From Chryseobacterium tructae (GTDB lineage Bacteria; Bacteroidota; Bacteroidia; Flavobacteriales; Weeksellaceae): DNA of 64,000 bases. The stretch is from positions 4,278,001 through 4,342,000 of the forward strand of contig NZ_JAUFQR010000001.1 of NCBI RefSeq assembly GCF_030409875.1, given 5' to 3'. This document shows, piece after piece, positions 53,073-63,098 of this stretch (its first letter is position 1; every line of letters starts with the position of its first letter). The notes under the pieces are model-generated. The model saw only the letters and a list, made by a program, of their open reading frames with translations. It did not search any database and was not told the origin of the DNA. The position numbers were made by a program, and so were the translations under genes.

Positions 53073-55542
53073 TTAGAATTTCAGGGAAACACTCCCTAAG
53101 AAACGCGCTGGTGCTTGTGGTGTTAAACGCACTGACCAGGCTTTTTCGTTGGTAATATTATCAAATTTCAATCCTACTCTATATTTTGGCTGGTCATAGA
53201 AAATTCCCAGGTCAAACATCGTATACGATGGTATAATTACTTTGGCTGTTTGTGTATTTGTCTGATATGAAGATGATCCCATGTTTCCGCCACCTCCTAC
53301 TCCAAGGCCTTTTAATTTACCTTGGGGAATTCTGTAGCTGATCCAGAAATTAAACATATTCGCAGGGCCTGACAATGCTGGTCTTAGACCATTAACGGAA
53401 GGGTTGGCATTGGTAAATTTACTATCGTTGTAAGCATATCCGGCAACAATATTTAATCCATCAAAAGGATTGGCAGTCAACTCAGCTTCAAATCCTTTGC
53501 TCAATTGGGTTCCATCCTGAATAGAATAGTTGATATCATCAGGATTTGTTCTCAATATATTATCAACACGGATATTATAATAACTTAAAGTTCCTACAAG
53601 TCTGTGGTTGAAAATATCTGCTTTTACTCCCAACTCCAATTGATTAGCATACTCAGGCTTGAATGAATTTCCGTTAATATCTACTCCACTTACGTTATTG
53701 AAACCATTCATATAGTTTCCAAATAGGGACACTTTATTCTTCAATATTTCATAAACAAGACCCAATTTAGGAGAAAGCGCTGTCTGTCCATAAGGTCCGG
53801 TCTGCGTTCCGCTGTTACTTAAGCCTCCTTTTATTTGACCTGTAGCAATATCATAAACTCCTTTAAACTGGAATCTGTCTACTCTTAAACTAGCCATTAC
53901 CATTAACTGATCTGTTACATTGAAGACATTCGACACATAAGCTGCATAGGTATTATCACTATTATTCTCTCTTCTCGCTACAGAAGTTGCGGTAAGTGCA
54001 TCAATTGTATTTTGGTTGACTCTGAAGTCTGCCGATGGATGAACAAAGTTAAATACTTTTGTATTGGTATGATAACGGTCAAAATGATTAGAATTGTTAT
54101 AATAATCCAATCCCACAACCATTCTGTTTCTGAATCTTCCGATATGGAAATCACCGATAAAATTCTGCTGGATATTGGTTGCTATAAATGAAGTAGTTCC
54201 TACCATCACCTGAGCACTTGCCGTAGAATCTGTTTTCCCATTAATAGCAGAAATATAGCCATTAATGGTAGATCTTGCACGGGATACAATCGTCTGAGAT
54301 GTCCAATTTTCTGAAATTTTATAGTTCAACTGGGTAAAGATATTCATCATCTGCGTTTCATAAGCCAGATCATCTCCCAGGAAGTTCTTATAATACGGAA
54401 ACTTCATATCTGCAATAGACTGTGTTTATTGCTTCCTGTATAAGGATTAAAGCGTACCACTGAGGTTCCTTTTGCCTGATTGAATTCTATATCCAAAAGA
54501 AGCGACATACGGTCATTGATCTGATATGAGAAACTTGGGGCTATAGCCAATGAATTGGTAAATCCTAGTTCTTGAAAACTTTTTTCAAAAGTTCCTGCTG
54601 CATTCAGACGGAAAAGGGCTGTTCTATCTTTATTAACCGGAGTATTCACATCTACTGTTACTCGGTTGTAATCCCAGCTTCCACCAACATATCCTACTTC
54701 ACCACCAAAGTTATTATAAGGCTTTTTCGTCACACGATTGTAAACCCCACCATAACTGCTGGCTACACTTTTTCCGAATAAAGTAGCCGAAGGACCTTTT
54801 ATTGCTTCAATACGTTCTAGGTTGACAGGATCAATTACTGAAAATGCAGCACCTGCCACTCCATTTCTTGCATTAGGTTCGGTTTCAAAACCTCTTGAAC
54901 GAAAGGTTACTCTTCCCTGATTGGCAATCATAGGAACTCCTGCTCCCGGTACATTCTTAGAGATACTTCCAAGATCTACAGCAACCTGTTCCTGAAAAAG
55001 CTCTTTAGTTACAGTGTTATATACCTGAGGGTTTTCCAGGTTCTTTAAAGGAAGTCTTGCCACAAACCCACTTTCTTTTTTAGAAAACCTATTGACATTT
55101 TTCATGATCACAACTTCCTGTATCGCCTGAATATTTTCTTTGGTCAGTTGATAATCCAAGGTTGTGCTTTCTCCTGCTTTTACTTCAACAGGAATACGTA
55201 TTTCTTTAGATCCTAAGATTTGTAACTTTATGGTATAAGAACCTGCATTTACATTGGTAAAACGATAGTTTCCCTCATCATCCGTCAAAGTTTGGCGATC
55301 AGTTTCCAATAATGAAACAGAAATTGCTCTTAAAGGCTGTCCATCCACCATATTAATCTTACCGGCTATTCCACCTTGAAGATCTTGTGCATAGAGTTGG
55401 GTTAAACTTATCAGGGAAAGAAGAAAATTAGAAATGGTTTAGACCATTGTAGTATTTTATCTGTTTGAACGTCCTTTTGTTCTGCTTCATGGACATGAGT
55501 AATCGACTTCATCAGAAGTTTACATTCACTTAGTTGTATCAT
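53073..55542 (-). CDS. TonB-dependent siderophore receptor (two frame breaks)
   Basis: The protein has a carboxypeptidase-regulatory-like N-terminal domain (GQPLRAISVSLLETDRQTLT), a plug (VPMIANQGRVTFRSRGFETE, NLERIEAIKGPSATLFG) and a C-terminal beta barrel ending in VSLKF. Frame breaks occur at 54425-54427 (AAA where AAAA is needed, resuming NKTQSIADMKF) and 55438-55440 (restoring one A links the mature frame to a signal peptide, TISNFLLSLISLTQLYAQ). The longest frame then starts at 55542, with about 35 residues before the signal peptide, which is unusual; the true start is uncertain. It imports ferric siderophores across the outer membrane with TonB-ExbB-ExbD. Confidence 0.85.
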
Positions 55543-55987
55543 TTTTCAGCCTTATTTAAAATAATTATAAATAAAGTACAAAATAAAGGATAAACAAACT
55601 TTCCCACAATATTAATTTGAATTATTCTAAATAAAAGATAAAAATCATCATTTTAATAATCGTACTCTAGTATGTTCTACAAGCTATTTTAATAGATGTA
55701 AAAAAGTAAAAAATCGACTTTTCCACATTTTACTAACAAGTTATTCACAATCTGTATACCCATTAAATTATCTTTCATGAATGAGTTTTCATCATTCCTA
55801 AATTTTTCCTAAATCAAGTCTTTATTTTGTCATGTTTTTAAACAGTATTGAAGGATTTTGAATAAACATTCTATTCATAAAGCTTCATACATTTGTTTTT
55901 GACAAAGTATTTTCTCTGCGTATCTCTGATATCTTTATCTAACCTTATGATTTCGCAGATTTTAACACTAATCGTAAAGCAGTTATC
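55543..55987. other. Gene-free divergent spacer
   Basis: This AT-rich spacer separates the TonB receptor from the DUF2490 gene. No gene or clear Fur-type palindrome is seen, and no strong TAnnTTTG was found for the receptor. Confidence 0.45.
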
Positions 55988-56818
55988 ATGATGTTCGATA
56001 TAAAAAAAGTATTTATCATAATAGGTATAACAGGATGTATGGGAAGCCTGGCAAAAGCACAGATCAGTCCACCTGGTCTTGGAGATGCCAAGACTGCATT
56101 CTGGTCAGCATTTGGAGTCAAGCACAATCTGGACTCTCTGGGAAAAAAACAAACCATGAGTTATATTGCCATTGGGCGTAAAAGTACTCCGGATAACGAT
56201 AATTTATTGGCAAAGCAGGCTATTTTTGTATTAAACCATGAGGTTTATCACTCTTTTGCCCCCCATCAGCAATACAGCTATGCCTTAAGCTATCGTCGAC
56301 AACCTGAATATGAAAAGGAGGTTCCTTATGATAAAGAAGGTATAGAACAGGAATTCAGAGTGTATGGGCGATATGCTTATACTTTTAACCTTGGGAAAAA
56401 GCTAAAGCTTAAAAATACAGTTCGCCAGGAATTCAGAAAGTTCTTTGATGCTGATTTTCATAAAGTAGATGAAGATTTTCAGTTGAGAACGCGTATCAAA
56501 AGCCAATTGACCTATAATTTATCCCCCAAGAATAATCAGAAACTGGCATTGAGTGCTGAGGCTCTATTTTCCATCAGTCACCTCAATGAACATAACCAGC
56601 ACTGGAATTCTTACGGATATCGGGAATTAAGGCTTGCCGCTTATTATATGTTCAATATTCCCAATTCTCCTTTTACGGTAGATATTGGATATATGGATGA
56701 TCTGATCAGAGGAAGCCAAAGCATTCATCATGGCGGAGTACATTATCTGGCCGCAGACCTCATCTGGAATATTCCTTACAAAAAGAAAGAAATTACCAAC
56801 GAAGATCATCTTGACTAA
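55988..56818 (+). CDS. DUF2490 domain-containing outer membrane protein
   Basis: The 276-residue protein starts with a signal peptide (VFIIIGITGCMGSLAKAQ). It has the DUF2490 pattern of beta strands: GIEQEFRVYGRYAYTFNLGK, LKNTVRQEFRKFFDADF, FQLRTRIKSQLTYNLSPKN and WNSYGYRELRLAAYYMFN. DUF2490 proteins are predicted outer membrane barrels with unknown function. The gene can start at 55988 or three bases later. It is next to a siderophore receptor, but divergent, so a link is only suggestive. A terminator follows. Confidence 0.8.
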   Translation: MMFDIKKVFIIIGITGCMGSLAKAQISPPGLGDAKTAFWSAFGVKHNLDSLGKKQTMSYIAIGRKSTPDNDNLLAKQAIFVLNHEVYHSFAPHQQYSYALSYRRQPEYEKEVPYDKEGIEQEFRVYGRYAYTFNLGKKLKLKNTVRQEFRKFFDADFHKVDEDFQLRTRIKSQLTYNLSPKNNQKLALSAEALFSISHLNEHNQHWNSYGYRELRLAAYYMFNIPNSPFTVDIGYMDDLIRGSQSIHHGGVHYLAADLIWNIPYKKKEITNEDHLD

Positions 56819-56837
56819 AAGATATATTCACTCATTA

Positions 56838-56867
56838 AAAATCCCAACCATTTCTGGTTGGGATTTT
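56838..56867. terminator. Terminator after the DUF2490 gene
   Basis: A perfect 13-bp stem (56838-56850 with 56855-56867) closes on TTTC; A and T runs on either side allow use in both directions. Confidence 0.85.
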
Positions 56868-56925
56868 CGTTGGAAAATATAGGATTCTCCGCAATATAAT
56901 TAAGTATGAATGTTGGTGTAAAACT

Positions 56926-57621
56926 TTAGTTGCACAACGTTAGAAACTGGCGGCTCATTTGTACTTTGAATTTTGCTTCTGCTCTTGACTGGGCATAAAT
57001 AGTATGTTCAAAGGCTTGAATAATCTTTAATTTCTGATCGATAAATTCGGCGATCTGTACAATAGAAAAAATAAAATCCCGATACAGTGCCATATCTACA
57101 GTCTGCCCATAGTATGGAAGATAAGCCTTAAGAAAAGGAATGGTCATCTGGTGTTTATTGTAACTGACACAATATCCTACTCCTTCACGAGAAGTCACAA
57201 TATCATAATCATTGATATAATCCAGAATATTTCTGCTGCCACTCAGTGCTTCTTTGTTTTTGGAGCAATGACGATTGATCTTATCCAGAATATGTTGGGC
57301 ATATTCCATCATAGAAATAGCCTTCCATTCAAAAACATGATTCATTCCTTTTTTGGGTGATTTTCCGTTTTCACAGCCTGTACAGAAAGAAATTCCTATC
57401 TTTTCATGATAGGGAAAGAAGCAGTCTTTAATTTCAATGGTTGCATCAGCCTGTAAGCTGTCATTAGCAAAATTGTAATAAAGATAAGGGCTATATAAAT
57501 CTGCAAGGGCTTTCAGATAGTCTGCCTCACTAGCATTACAGTATTCTTCAAACCATTTTTCAAGATGATCGTAATAATGGTTTTCAAAGTCGTTAAAGTT
57601 TAAGTAAAATGGCAATTCCAT
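56926..57621 (-). CDS. Uncharacterised protein
   Basis: The start at 57621 (MELPFYLNFNDFENHYYDHL) is chosen; an ATG eight codons upstream is also possible. The 231-residue protein is soluble, rich in Tyr and acidic residues, with a Cys pair in FCTGCENGKS and a helical C-terminal half (QTVDMALYRDFIFSIVQIAE). I do not recognise a family. It is preceded by a low-complexity spacer and shares the DUF2490 terminator on its 3' side. Confidence 0.7.
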   Translation of the reverse strand: MELPFYLNFNDFENHYYDHLEKWFEEYCNASEADYLKALADLYSPYLYYNFANDSLQADATIEIKDCFFPYHEKIGISFCTGCENGKSPKKGMNHVFEWKAISMMEYAQHILDKINRHCSKNKEALSGSRNILDYINDYDIVTSREGVGYCVSYNKHQMTIPFLKAYLPYYGQTVDMALYRDFIFSIVQIAEFIDQKLKIIQAFEHTIYAQSRAEAKFKVQMSRQFLTLCN

Positions 57622-57853
57622 AGCTCTGTAATTTTGATATGACAAAGCTATTACCGTAATGCGACAAAACTTGACGCTTTATATTTTTTTAAAGAAAAAG
57701 AAATCTGGAGAAAGATAAGAGACTTTGAGATTGGGGACAGAGATGAAACTTAAAATGTGAATAGGAAATTAGTGTTGTTCATAAAAAATGCCCACTGACT
57801 TACCTACTTCACCTCAAAACCCGGATCACGGACTTCACTCCTCGCACTTCATC

Positions 57854-59386
57854 CTACTTATCATAATTTTTCATCATAAATTCAAAGTAGTGAATCATCT
57901 TCAGGTAATTGTCTATACTAAGATATTCGTTGGTACTGTGAATACTCTGCTGTTCTGAGCTATTGATTCTAATAGGCATGAATCTGTATACGTTTTTGCT
58001 TACAATTTCATATTTACCGGCATCTGTTCCGGCCATGGTAAGATAAGGAGAAACAATAGCCTCCGGATAAATCTCTTTTACACCTTCTTCAATACGTTTA
58101 AATGCTTTTGTTTTGGATGATGATACAGCTGATGCTTCTCTTGTATTATCAATTTCTTCTACTTCAACATCAAAACCTTTAGTTGCTTTTGCAATATGTT
58201 CCCGAACATCTTTCACTGTATTTCCTGGAAGAAGTCTAAAGTTAACAACAAATTCTACTTCAGGAGACAGCACATTGGTTCCGTCACTTCCTTTCATCAT
58301 CGTTAATGCTGTTGTAGTTCGTACTAGCGCATTGGTGGTATTATTTTTGGTCAGCTGCGAGATCAGCACCGGTTTTAAAAGCCATTGATTCGCCAATGCC
58401 ATTCTCGTTGTAAATGGCATCACTCCGCCTATATTATCGAAAAATTCTTTTACCAATGGAGTAATGACAGGTTTCATCTGATGATCTTCCAGTCTTTGCA
58501 TAATCACAGCTGCTTTACCGATTGCACTTTCCATAGGTGGCATTGAAGAGTGTCCTCCAAGACCTTTCACCTTTATTTTGGCAGAAAGAAAACCTTTTTC
58601 AGCACATCCCACCACGGCAACATCAGCATCTACACCTGCTACATTTCCTTTTCGCATAATCAATCCTCCTTCATCATACACCGCATCGAATTTCAATCCT
58701 TTTTTCTTAAAATATTCTGCAATCTGAATAGCTCCATTCTTTCCGCCTACTTCTTCATCAAAACCAAAAGCCAGGTAGATGTCACGTTGAGGAATTTGCT
58801 TGCTTTTAATCAGGTTATTCATAGATTCCATTAAGGAAAAGAGCATTCCTTTCATGTCTATTGCTCCTCTGCCATAGATTCTTCCATTAGCTACAGCTCC
58901 CGAAAAAGGGGAAAATTCCCAATCTTCAGCTACTTTCGAAACAGGATCTAGCGGTTTATCATCTGGTCTGAAAATATTTTCTTGTGTATTTTTTACATCT
59001 GCATCTCCCGGAGGAACCACATCCATATGAGAAAGGAATAGAATAGGCTCCAGTTTTGAATTACTGCCTTTCAATCTGAATACTAATCCATATTTGTTGA
59101 CCTCAACATTTTCAGTATTTTGATATACCAACGGATAGGTGGTTTTCAAGTATTCTTTAAATTGATCAAAAGGTGCATAATTGAATTCACCCAAACTTCC
59201 TGTAGAAACAGTAGGGATCTTTATTCCTCCTGAAAATCTTGCTACTGCTGAATCATTTTTTACAGGCTTCCATCCTTCTGCATTTCCGGATGGGCCTTTT
59301 TTAAAAGGATAAGTATATGTTTTAATCACTACGACTGCAGCCAGAATAATGAGAATTCCAAGAAGAATTAAAAGAACTTTTTTCAT
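57854..59386 (-). CDS. M20 family metallopeptidase (carboxypeptidase S-like), membrane-anchored
   Basis: The 510-residue protein starts with a membrane anchor (VLLILLGILIILAAVVVIKT). The catalytic domain has LFLSHMDVVPPGD (metal ligand and catalytic Asp), YGRGAIDMKGMLFSLMES (bridging Asp) and FGFDEEVGGKNGA (catalytic Glu pair), with the GLGGHSSMPP lid motif. These match the CPS1-like M20 group. It likely hydrolyses N-acyl amino acids or dipeptides in the envelope. Substrate unknown. Confidence 0.92.
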   Translation of the reverse strand: MKKVLLILLGILIILAAVVVIKTYTYPFKKGPSGNAEGWKPVKNDSAVARFSGGIKIPTVSTGSLGEFNYAPFDQFKEYLKTTYPLVYQNTENVEVNKYGLVFRLKGSNSKLEPILFLSHMDVVPPGDADVKNTQENIFRPDDKPLDPVSKVAEDWEFSPFSGAVANGRIYGRGAIDMKGMLFSLMESMNNLIKSKQIPQRDIYLAFGFDEEVGGKNGAIQIAEYFKKKGLKFDAVYDEGGLIMRKGNVAGVDADVAVVGCAEKGFLSAKIKVKGLGGHSSMPPMESAIGKAAVIMQRLEDHQMKPVITPLVKEFFDNIGGVMPFTTRMALANQWLLKPVLISQLTKNNTTNALVRTTTALTMMKGSDGTNVLSPEVEFVVNFRLLPGNTVKDVREHIAKATKGFDVEVEEIDNTREASAVSSSKTKAFKRIEEGVKEIYPEAIVSPYLTMAGTDAGKYEIVSKNVYRFMPIRINSSEQQSIHSTNEYLSIDNYLKMIHYFEFMMKNYDK

Positions 59387-59485
59387 AACAGGATGATTTT
59401 GTGAAATGGTTTGGTTCTATAAATATACTAAAGTATTTGATCTTTAACAATTTTGATCCTTTGCTTTTCACCTATTCATCAATAA

Positions 59486-59511
59486 AAGGCTGTTTCCAGA
59501 GAAACAACCTT
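59486..59511 (-). terminator. Hairpin between the M20 and alpha/beta hydrolase genes
   Basis: An 11-bp stem with one mismatch (59486-59496 with 59501-59511) is followed on the minus strand by TTTTATTG. It ends the upstream alpha/beta hydrolase gene. Confidence 0.7.
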
Positions 59512-59536
59512 ACTATTTTATAAAGGCAAAGTATTC

Positions 59537-60667
59537 TTATTTATTTCTAACCTGCAGTATCCAATGGATAATATCATTTAAAACAAGTTCCGTATTTCCG
59601 ATATTACAATGGTTTTCCGCCAAATCATTCTTCGTATACATCTTATAAGTAAGAGATTTTACATTAGGTAAAGCATCAATGACTCTTTTATACAATTCAA
59701 CGGGAATAAAGTGGTCACCATTGGAACCGAGCAACAAAAAATCTTGTGTAATCTGCGATCCTATACTTTCCATTTCAAAATCCTGAGCCTTTTTAATGTA
59801 ATCATATGGAGTTTCTACATTCATACTGAACATTCCATGCTGCATGGCCCATTGTACCAAAGGATCTATTTCCATTTTCCTTTGAATCAATTCATTGACC
59901 TTATTTTTGTCTTCTGCATCCATTAACATTCTTAGTTCATTAGGCACTTTGGTGAGGATCACCTCATAAAAACTAGGCATAATTCCCCACGCTACTACTC
60001 TTTGAATGCGACTTTCAAATGCAGCTGCTCTAGGTGCCAACATTCCTCCTAACGATAGCCCGATAAGGGTTACATTGTCCAACTGATAAGCATCCAGAAT
60101 AGCTTTAATAGGTTTTTCCCATTCATAGGTATAATAAATACCCGATTCTCTTAAAGCTCCGCCCTGCCCCGGGCCATCAAAAATATACACAGCAATTCCT
60201 TCGGATACCAAACGCTGCACTACCGGTAAAAATTCTTCCATATAAGAATCATTTCCCCCATGAATAATCACCGTGTCTTTTATATCTTGTTTCGGAAGAC
60301 AGATCCAAACGGGTAGTTTTCCATTTTCATAAGCTACCTCATCCCTTTTTATTTCCTGTTCAAAAGTGATTTTGTGGTAGTCATAAAATAAAGATTTTGA
60401 TTGAGCATACAATCGCGATTTTTCCGCCGTTCCATCAGCCTCAAAAAACTCTGCCATTCTGTAATATCCAATGGCTTTAGGAATCTGTTGGCTAGCTTCT
60501 GCTTCTTCAGCCAGGATGCTCATCTCTTTTACCCAATCTTCTGTAGTCCTGATTCTAGAGGCCATTGTTTTTATTTCTTCAAGATTACCACTCCCCCACA
60601 TTAAGGTTCTGTTCAGTTGAAAATTAAAATTAGCTTCATCATGTAATTGATAGGTTCCTTTTTTCAT
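59537..60667 (-). CDS. FrsA-like alpha/beta hydrolase
   Basis: The 376-residue protein has an N-terminal helical cap (about residues 1-120) and an alpha/beta hydrolase core. HGGNDSYMEEF holds the oxyanion region, GLSLGGMLAPRAAAF the serine nucleophile, LGSNGDHFIP the aspartate and ENHCNIGNTE the histidine. The layout is like FrsA/DUF1100 enzymes and 2,6-dihydropseudooxynicotine hydrolase. The substrate is unknown. The gene is divergent from nothing; a Crp-type regulator is encoded just upstream on the same strand, 126 bp away, and may control it. Confidence 0.85.
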   Translation of the reverse strand: MKKGTYQLHDEANFNFQLNRTLMWGSGNLEEIKTMASRIRTTEDWVKEMSILAEEAEASQQIPKAIGYYRMAEFFEADGTAEKSRLYAQSKSLFYDYHKITFEQEIKRDEVAYENGKLPVWICLPKQDIKDTVIIHGGNDSYMEEFLPVVQRLVSEGIAVYIFDGPGQGGALRESGIYYTYEWEKPIKAILDAYQLDNVTLIGLSLGGMLAPRAAAFESRIQRVVAWGIMPSFYEVILTKVPNELRMLMDAEDKNKVNELIQRKMEIDPLVQWAMQHGMFSMNVETPYDYIKKAQDFEMESIGSQITQDFLLLGSNGDHFIPVELYKRVIDALPNVKSLTYKMYTKNDLAENHCNIGNTELVLNDIIHWILQVRNK

Positions 60668-60793
60668 TATGTTTCTATTTTGGTGAAAAATGGTATGCTG
60701 TATTTCTTTAATTCAGCCATACCTTTATTAGCTAAGCTTTTTCGAAAGTAGTCTTAAAGTTTAGCTTTTTTTTTCGCCTAGATTAAAAAAGGA

Positions 60794-61339
60794 TTATTTC
60801 TGCTGAGCTCTTACTTTACTCAATTGTTGCTGGGTCATTCCAAGATATCCTGCAATGTATCCCAGATTAATTCTCTGAAGCCAATCCGGATGAGCGACCA
60901 CAAAATCATTGTAACGCTGATCTGTTGTTTTGATCTGCTGATCCATCAGTCTGTTTCCCATGGTAATTAAACTTTGGGCAAATAGATCTTCCATGAACTG
61001 CTGTATTTCCGGATTGCTTGATTTCAGCTCCAAAAGCTGACGATAAGGCAATCTGAATATTTCGCTATTGTCTTCGATGACTTCAATTCCAAAGGGAACC
61101 GCTTTTCCGGATAACACACTTGAAAATAAGGCTATAAAACTATGATCTGAACTGATCCAATGGGTATGATCCTGTGCTTTATCATCGTAATAAAAGATTC
61201 TCGCTACTCCTTTTTTAATATAAAATAAATCGCGGTGAACCTGATCTATATCCATCAATATTTCTCTTTTCTTATAGGTCGTACTATCAAACAAATGAGT
61301 GAAATTTTCGATGATCTTAAGGTTCTTTTCACTGATCAT
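60794..61339 (-). CDS. Crp/Fnr family transcriptional regulator
   Basis: The 181-residue protein has a cyclic-nucleotide-binding beta barrel (LFYIKKGVARIFYYDDKAQD) and a short C-terminal HTH (RINLGYIAGYLGMTQQQLSK, then VRAQQ). It lacks the [4Fe-4S] cysteines of Fnr and conserved cAMP contacts are not clear, so the signal is unknown. Bacteroidota have many such short Crp-like proteins. The end, directly after the recognition helix, is normal for this subgroup. It sits upstream of the FrsA-like gene. Confidence 0.9.
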   Translation of the reverse strand: MISEKNLKIIENFTHLFDSTTYKKREILMDIDQVHRDLFYIKKGVARIFYYDDKAQDHTHWISSDHSFIALFSSVLSGKAVPFGIEVIEDNSEIFRLPYRQLLELKSSNPEIQQFMEDLFAQSLITMGNRLMDQQIKTTDQRYNDFVVAHPDWLQRINLGYIAGYLGMTQQQLSKVRAQQK

Positions 61340-61466
61340 TTTTGTATTATTTGTTGAATAAGGTTAAGGACAGCATTCTAACACTCACTCCTTTCACAGG
61401 CAAGATAAGTTAATGATTAAAATATGTTTAAAAGTGAGTATTAAGTCTTGATAAAAAGCAGATCTA

Positions 61467-62231
61467 TCAATTCAAAATTTCATTCATCTGCGTTAGAATA
61501 ACGGGTTTTCCATCGGTGATTAAAATGGTATGTTCGTGTTGCGCCATATAGCCGCCTTTATTTCCTACCATTGTCCAACCGTCTTTCAACTCTACAGCCA
61601 GGTTTGAGGAAGTAGAAATAAATGTTTCAATAGCCACTACAGAATTTTTCTTAAAACGTCTGGTGTCAAAACGATTTTTATAATTCAATAATTCATCGGG
61701 TTGTTCATGCAAACTTCTTCCAACCCCATGTCCGGCAAGGTTTTTAATCACTTTAAAGCCTCTTTTCTTTGCTTCTGTCTCCATCAAAAACCCAATATCA
61801 GCTATTTTCACACCTCCTTTGATCTTATCAATGGCTTTTTGAAGAATATCTTTAGAAGCATCTACGAGTTTCTGATGTTGGTTGATATCTTTACCTATCA
61901 CAAACGAACCTCCATTATCTGCCCAATATCCGTTCAATTCAGCTGAAACATCAATATTGATCAGATCACCTTCCTTCAAAATCCTTTGATCTGTTGGAAT
62001 ACCATGACAGAATTCGTTATCAACACTGATGCAAGTCCAACCCGGAAATCCATACGTAAGGTAAGGTGCAGATTTAGCGCCAAAATCAGCAAGTATTTTC
62101 GCTCCGTATTCATCGAGTTCCTTTGTGGACATACCAGGTTGCGCATATCGCGTCATCTCTTTCAAGGTATAAGCCACTGCTTCACTCACTTTCTGCATTC
62201 CGGTTAACTGATCTTCATTGGTAATTGACAT
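61467..62231 (-). CDS. map: Type I methionine aminopeptidase
   Basis: The 254-residue protein has all five metal ligands: the two Asp in INIDVSAELNGYWADNGG, His in GHGVGRSLHEQP, Glu in AIETFISTSS and Glu in QHEHTILIT. SVDNEFCHGIP is the family's conserved lead. It removes the initiator Met from new proteins. Flavobacteria often have more than one copy; the main copy usually lies in a ribosomal protein operon, so this may be a second. The upstream promoter element at 62296-62303 supports a single-gene unit. Confidence 0.93.
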   Translation of the reverse strand: MSITNEDQLTGMQKVSEAVAYTLKEMTRYAQPGMSTKELDEYGAKILADFGAKSAPYLTYGFPGWTCISVDNEFCHGIPTDQRILKEGDLINIDVSAELNGYWADNGGSFVIGKDINQHQKLVDASKDILQKAIDKIKGGVKIADIGFLMETEAKKRGFKVIKNLAGHGVGRSLHEQPDELLNYKNRFDTRRFKKNSVVAIETFISTSSNLAVELKDGWTMVGNKGGYMAQHEHTILITDGKPVILTQMNEILN

Positions 62232-62295
62232 GATTTTATTTTTTAATTGAGTATAGATTCCAATACTAAGAAATTTCTATAGCTATTGAAAAGCA

Positions 62296-62303
62296 CAAAG
62301 TTA
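62296..62303 (-). promoter_or_regulatory. Bacteroidetes -7 element for map
   Basis: On the minus strand this reads TAACTTTG (TAnnTTTG), 64 bases upstream of the map start. Confidence 0.45.
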
Positions 62304-62505
62304 AAGAAAAAAGATTCTTTTATTAAGAAAATATAATGTAAATAGTTATGAATGAAATTCTTGACATTGTCATGATTCTTTTTTTTATTCTTTTCTAAGC
62401 AAAATTTTTCGATTTAAGCGACAGCGTAAATCATTTACATTTTGAGACAGGTATAATAAGAAAATGTGCTCAATAAAAAACCATTGTATGATCAGCACTA
62501 GCTTT

Positions 62506-62533
62506 TTATTGAAAGCACGAACATGAGGCTCGC
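62506..62533. repeat. Palindromic repeat, copy 1
   Basis: TTATTGAAAGCACGAACATG followed by AGGCTCGC is a diverged copy of the repeat whose core palindrome is CGAGCATGATGCTCG. The other copies are at 63020-63046 and about 63554-63572. Confidence 0.6.
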
Positions 62534-62547
62534 ATCACTGCAGTAAG

Positions 62548-62790
62548 TTATAAAACCGTTTTCCTCATTATTAAAATTATTATTGCAATCGAATAAAGTA
62601 TCAACAAAAAAGAGCTTATTTTAAAACTTGGATAAAACCAGCTTTTATTTATTGTTCTTACAACTCCAGAATGATGTTTTGTATATTTTAAATAATATTC
62701 AATAATTCTATTAGGAGAGCATAGACCTATTATTCCCCATATTAAAATTAATATCATAAAAATAATTGTTAAAACATAAGATATATCCAT
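62548..62790 (-). CDS. Small membrane protein, immunity-like position
   Basis: The 80-residue protein has an N-terminal helix (VLTIIFMILILIWGIIGL) and a C-terminal helix (FLLILYSIAIIILIM) joined by a basic loop (SPNRIIEYYLKYTKHHSG). No family is recognised. It starts 12 bp after a broken frame whose end looks like a toxin tail (62803-62943). Small two-helix membrane proteins in that position are often immunity proteins; this is an inference. Confidence 0.55.
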   Translation of the reverse strand: MDISYVLTIIFMILILIWGIIGLCSPNRIIEYYLKYTKHHSGVVRTINKSWFYPSFKISSFLLILYSIAIIILIMRKTVL

Positions 62791-62802
62791 AATTACTATT
62801 TG

Positions 62803-62943
62803 TTAAATAAATGTATCCGGAGTATAATTATATGAAACTCCAAATTGTGGTGTATAAAATATCAGGCTTGTGACTATTCCATTTCCAAGAGAATATGAAA
62901 TCTCCAGATGGGTATGAGCATCTTGTACCTGCCAAACAATAAC
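62803..62943 (-). pseudogene. Orphan C-terminal fragment, toxin-tail-like
   Basis: The frame is open for 46 codons with no start codon near its beginning and upstream stops. It reads QDAHTHLEISYSLGNGIVTS and ends NYTPDTFI at a stop. It looks like the tail of a longer protein. It is followed 12 bp later by the membrane protein at 62548, the order expected for a toxin end and an immunity gene. The parent family is not identified. Confidence 0.4.
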
Positions 62944-63019
62944 AACTTAAAATCAACTTATGTTCAGTATTCTTAACCAGATCTAAAGATATTCAATTTT
63001 ATAAGACTTTGTGAACAGA

Positions 63020-63046
63020 TTATTGAAAACACGAGCATGATGCTCG
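63020..63046. repeat. Palindromic repeat, copy 2
   Basis: TTATTGAAAACACGAGCATG followed by ATGCTCGC is the best-formed copy: its core CGAGCATGATGCTCG is a perfect palindrome apart from the central base. Confidence 0.7.
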
Positions 63047-63098
63047 CCTTTACTTTGTATCTATAAAGGAGTGAGACGCTCCTACCAGTCGGGGATAA

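Larger units (their letters stand above)
62232..62547. other. Gene-free spacer upstream of map
   Basis: No gene is supported. It holds the map promoter element and the first copy of the palindromic repeat (about 62506-62533). Confidence 0.5.
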
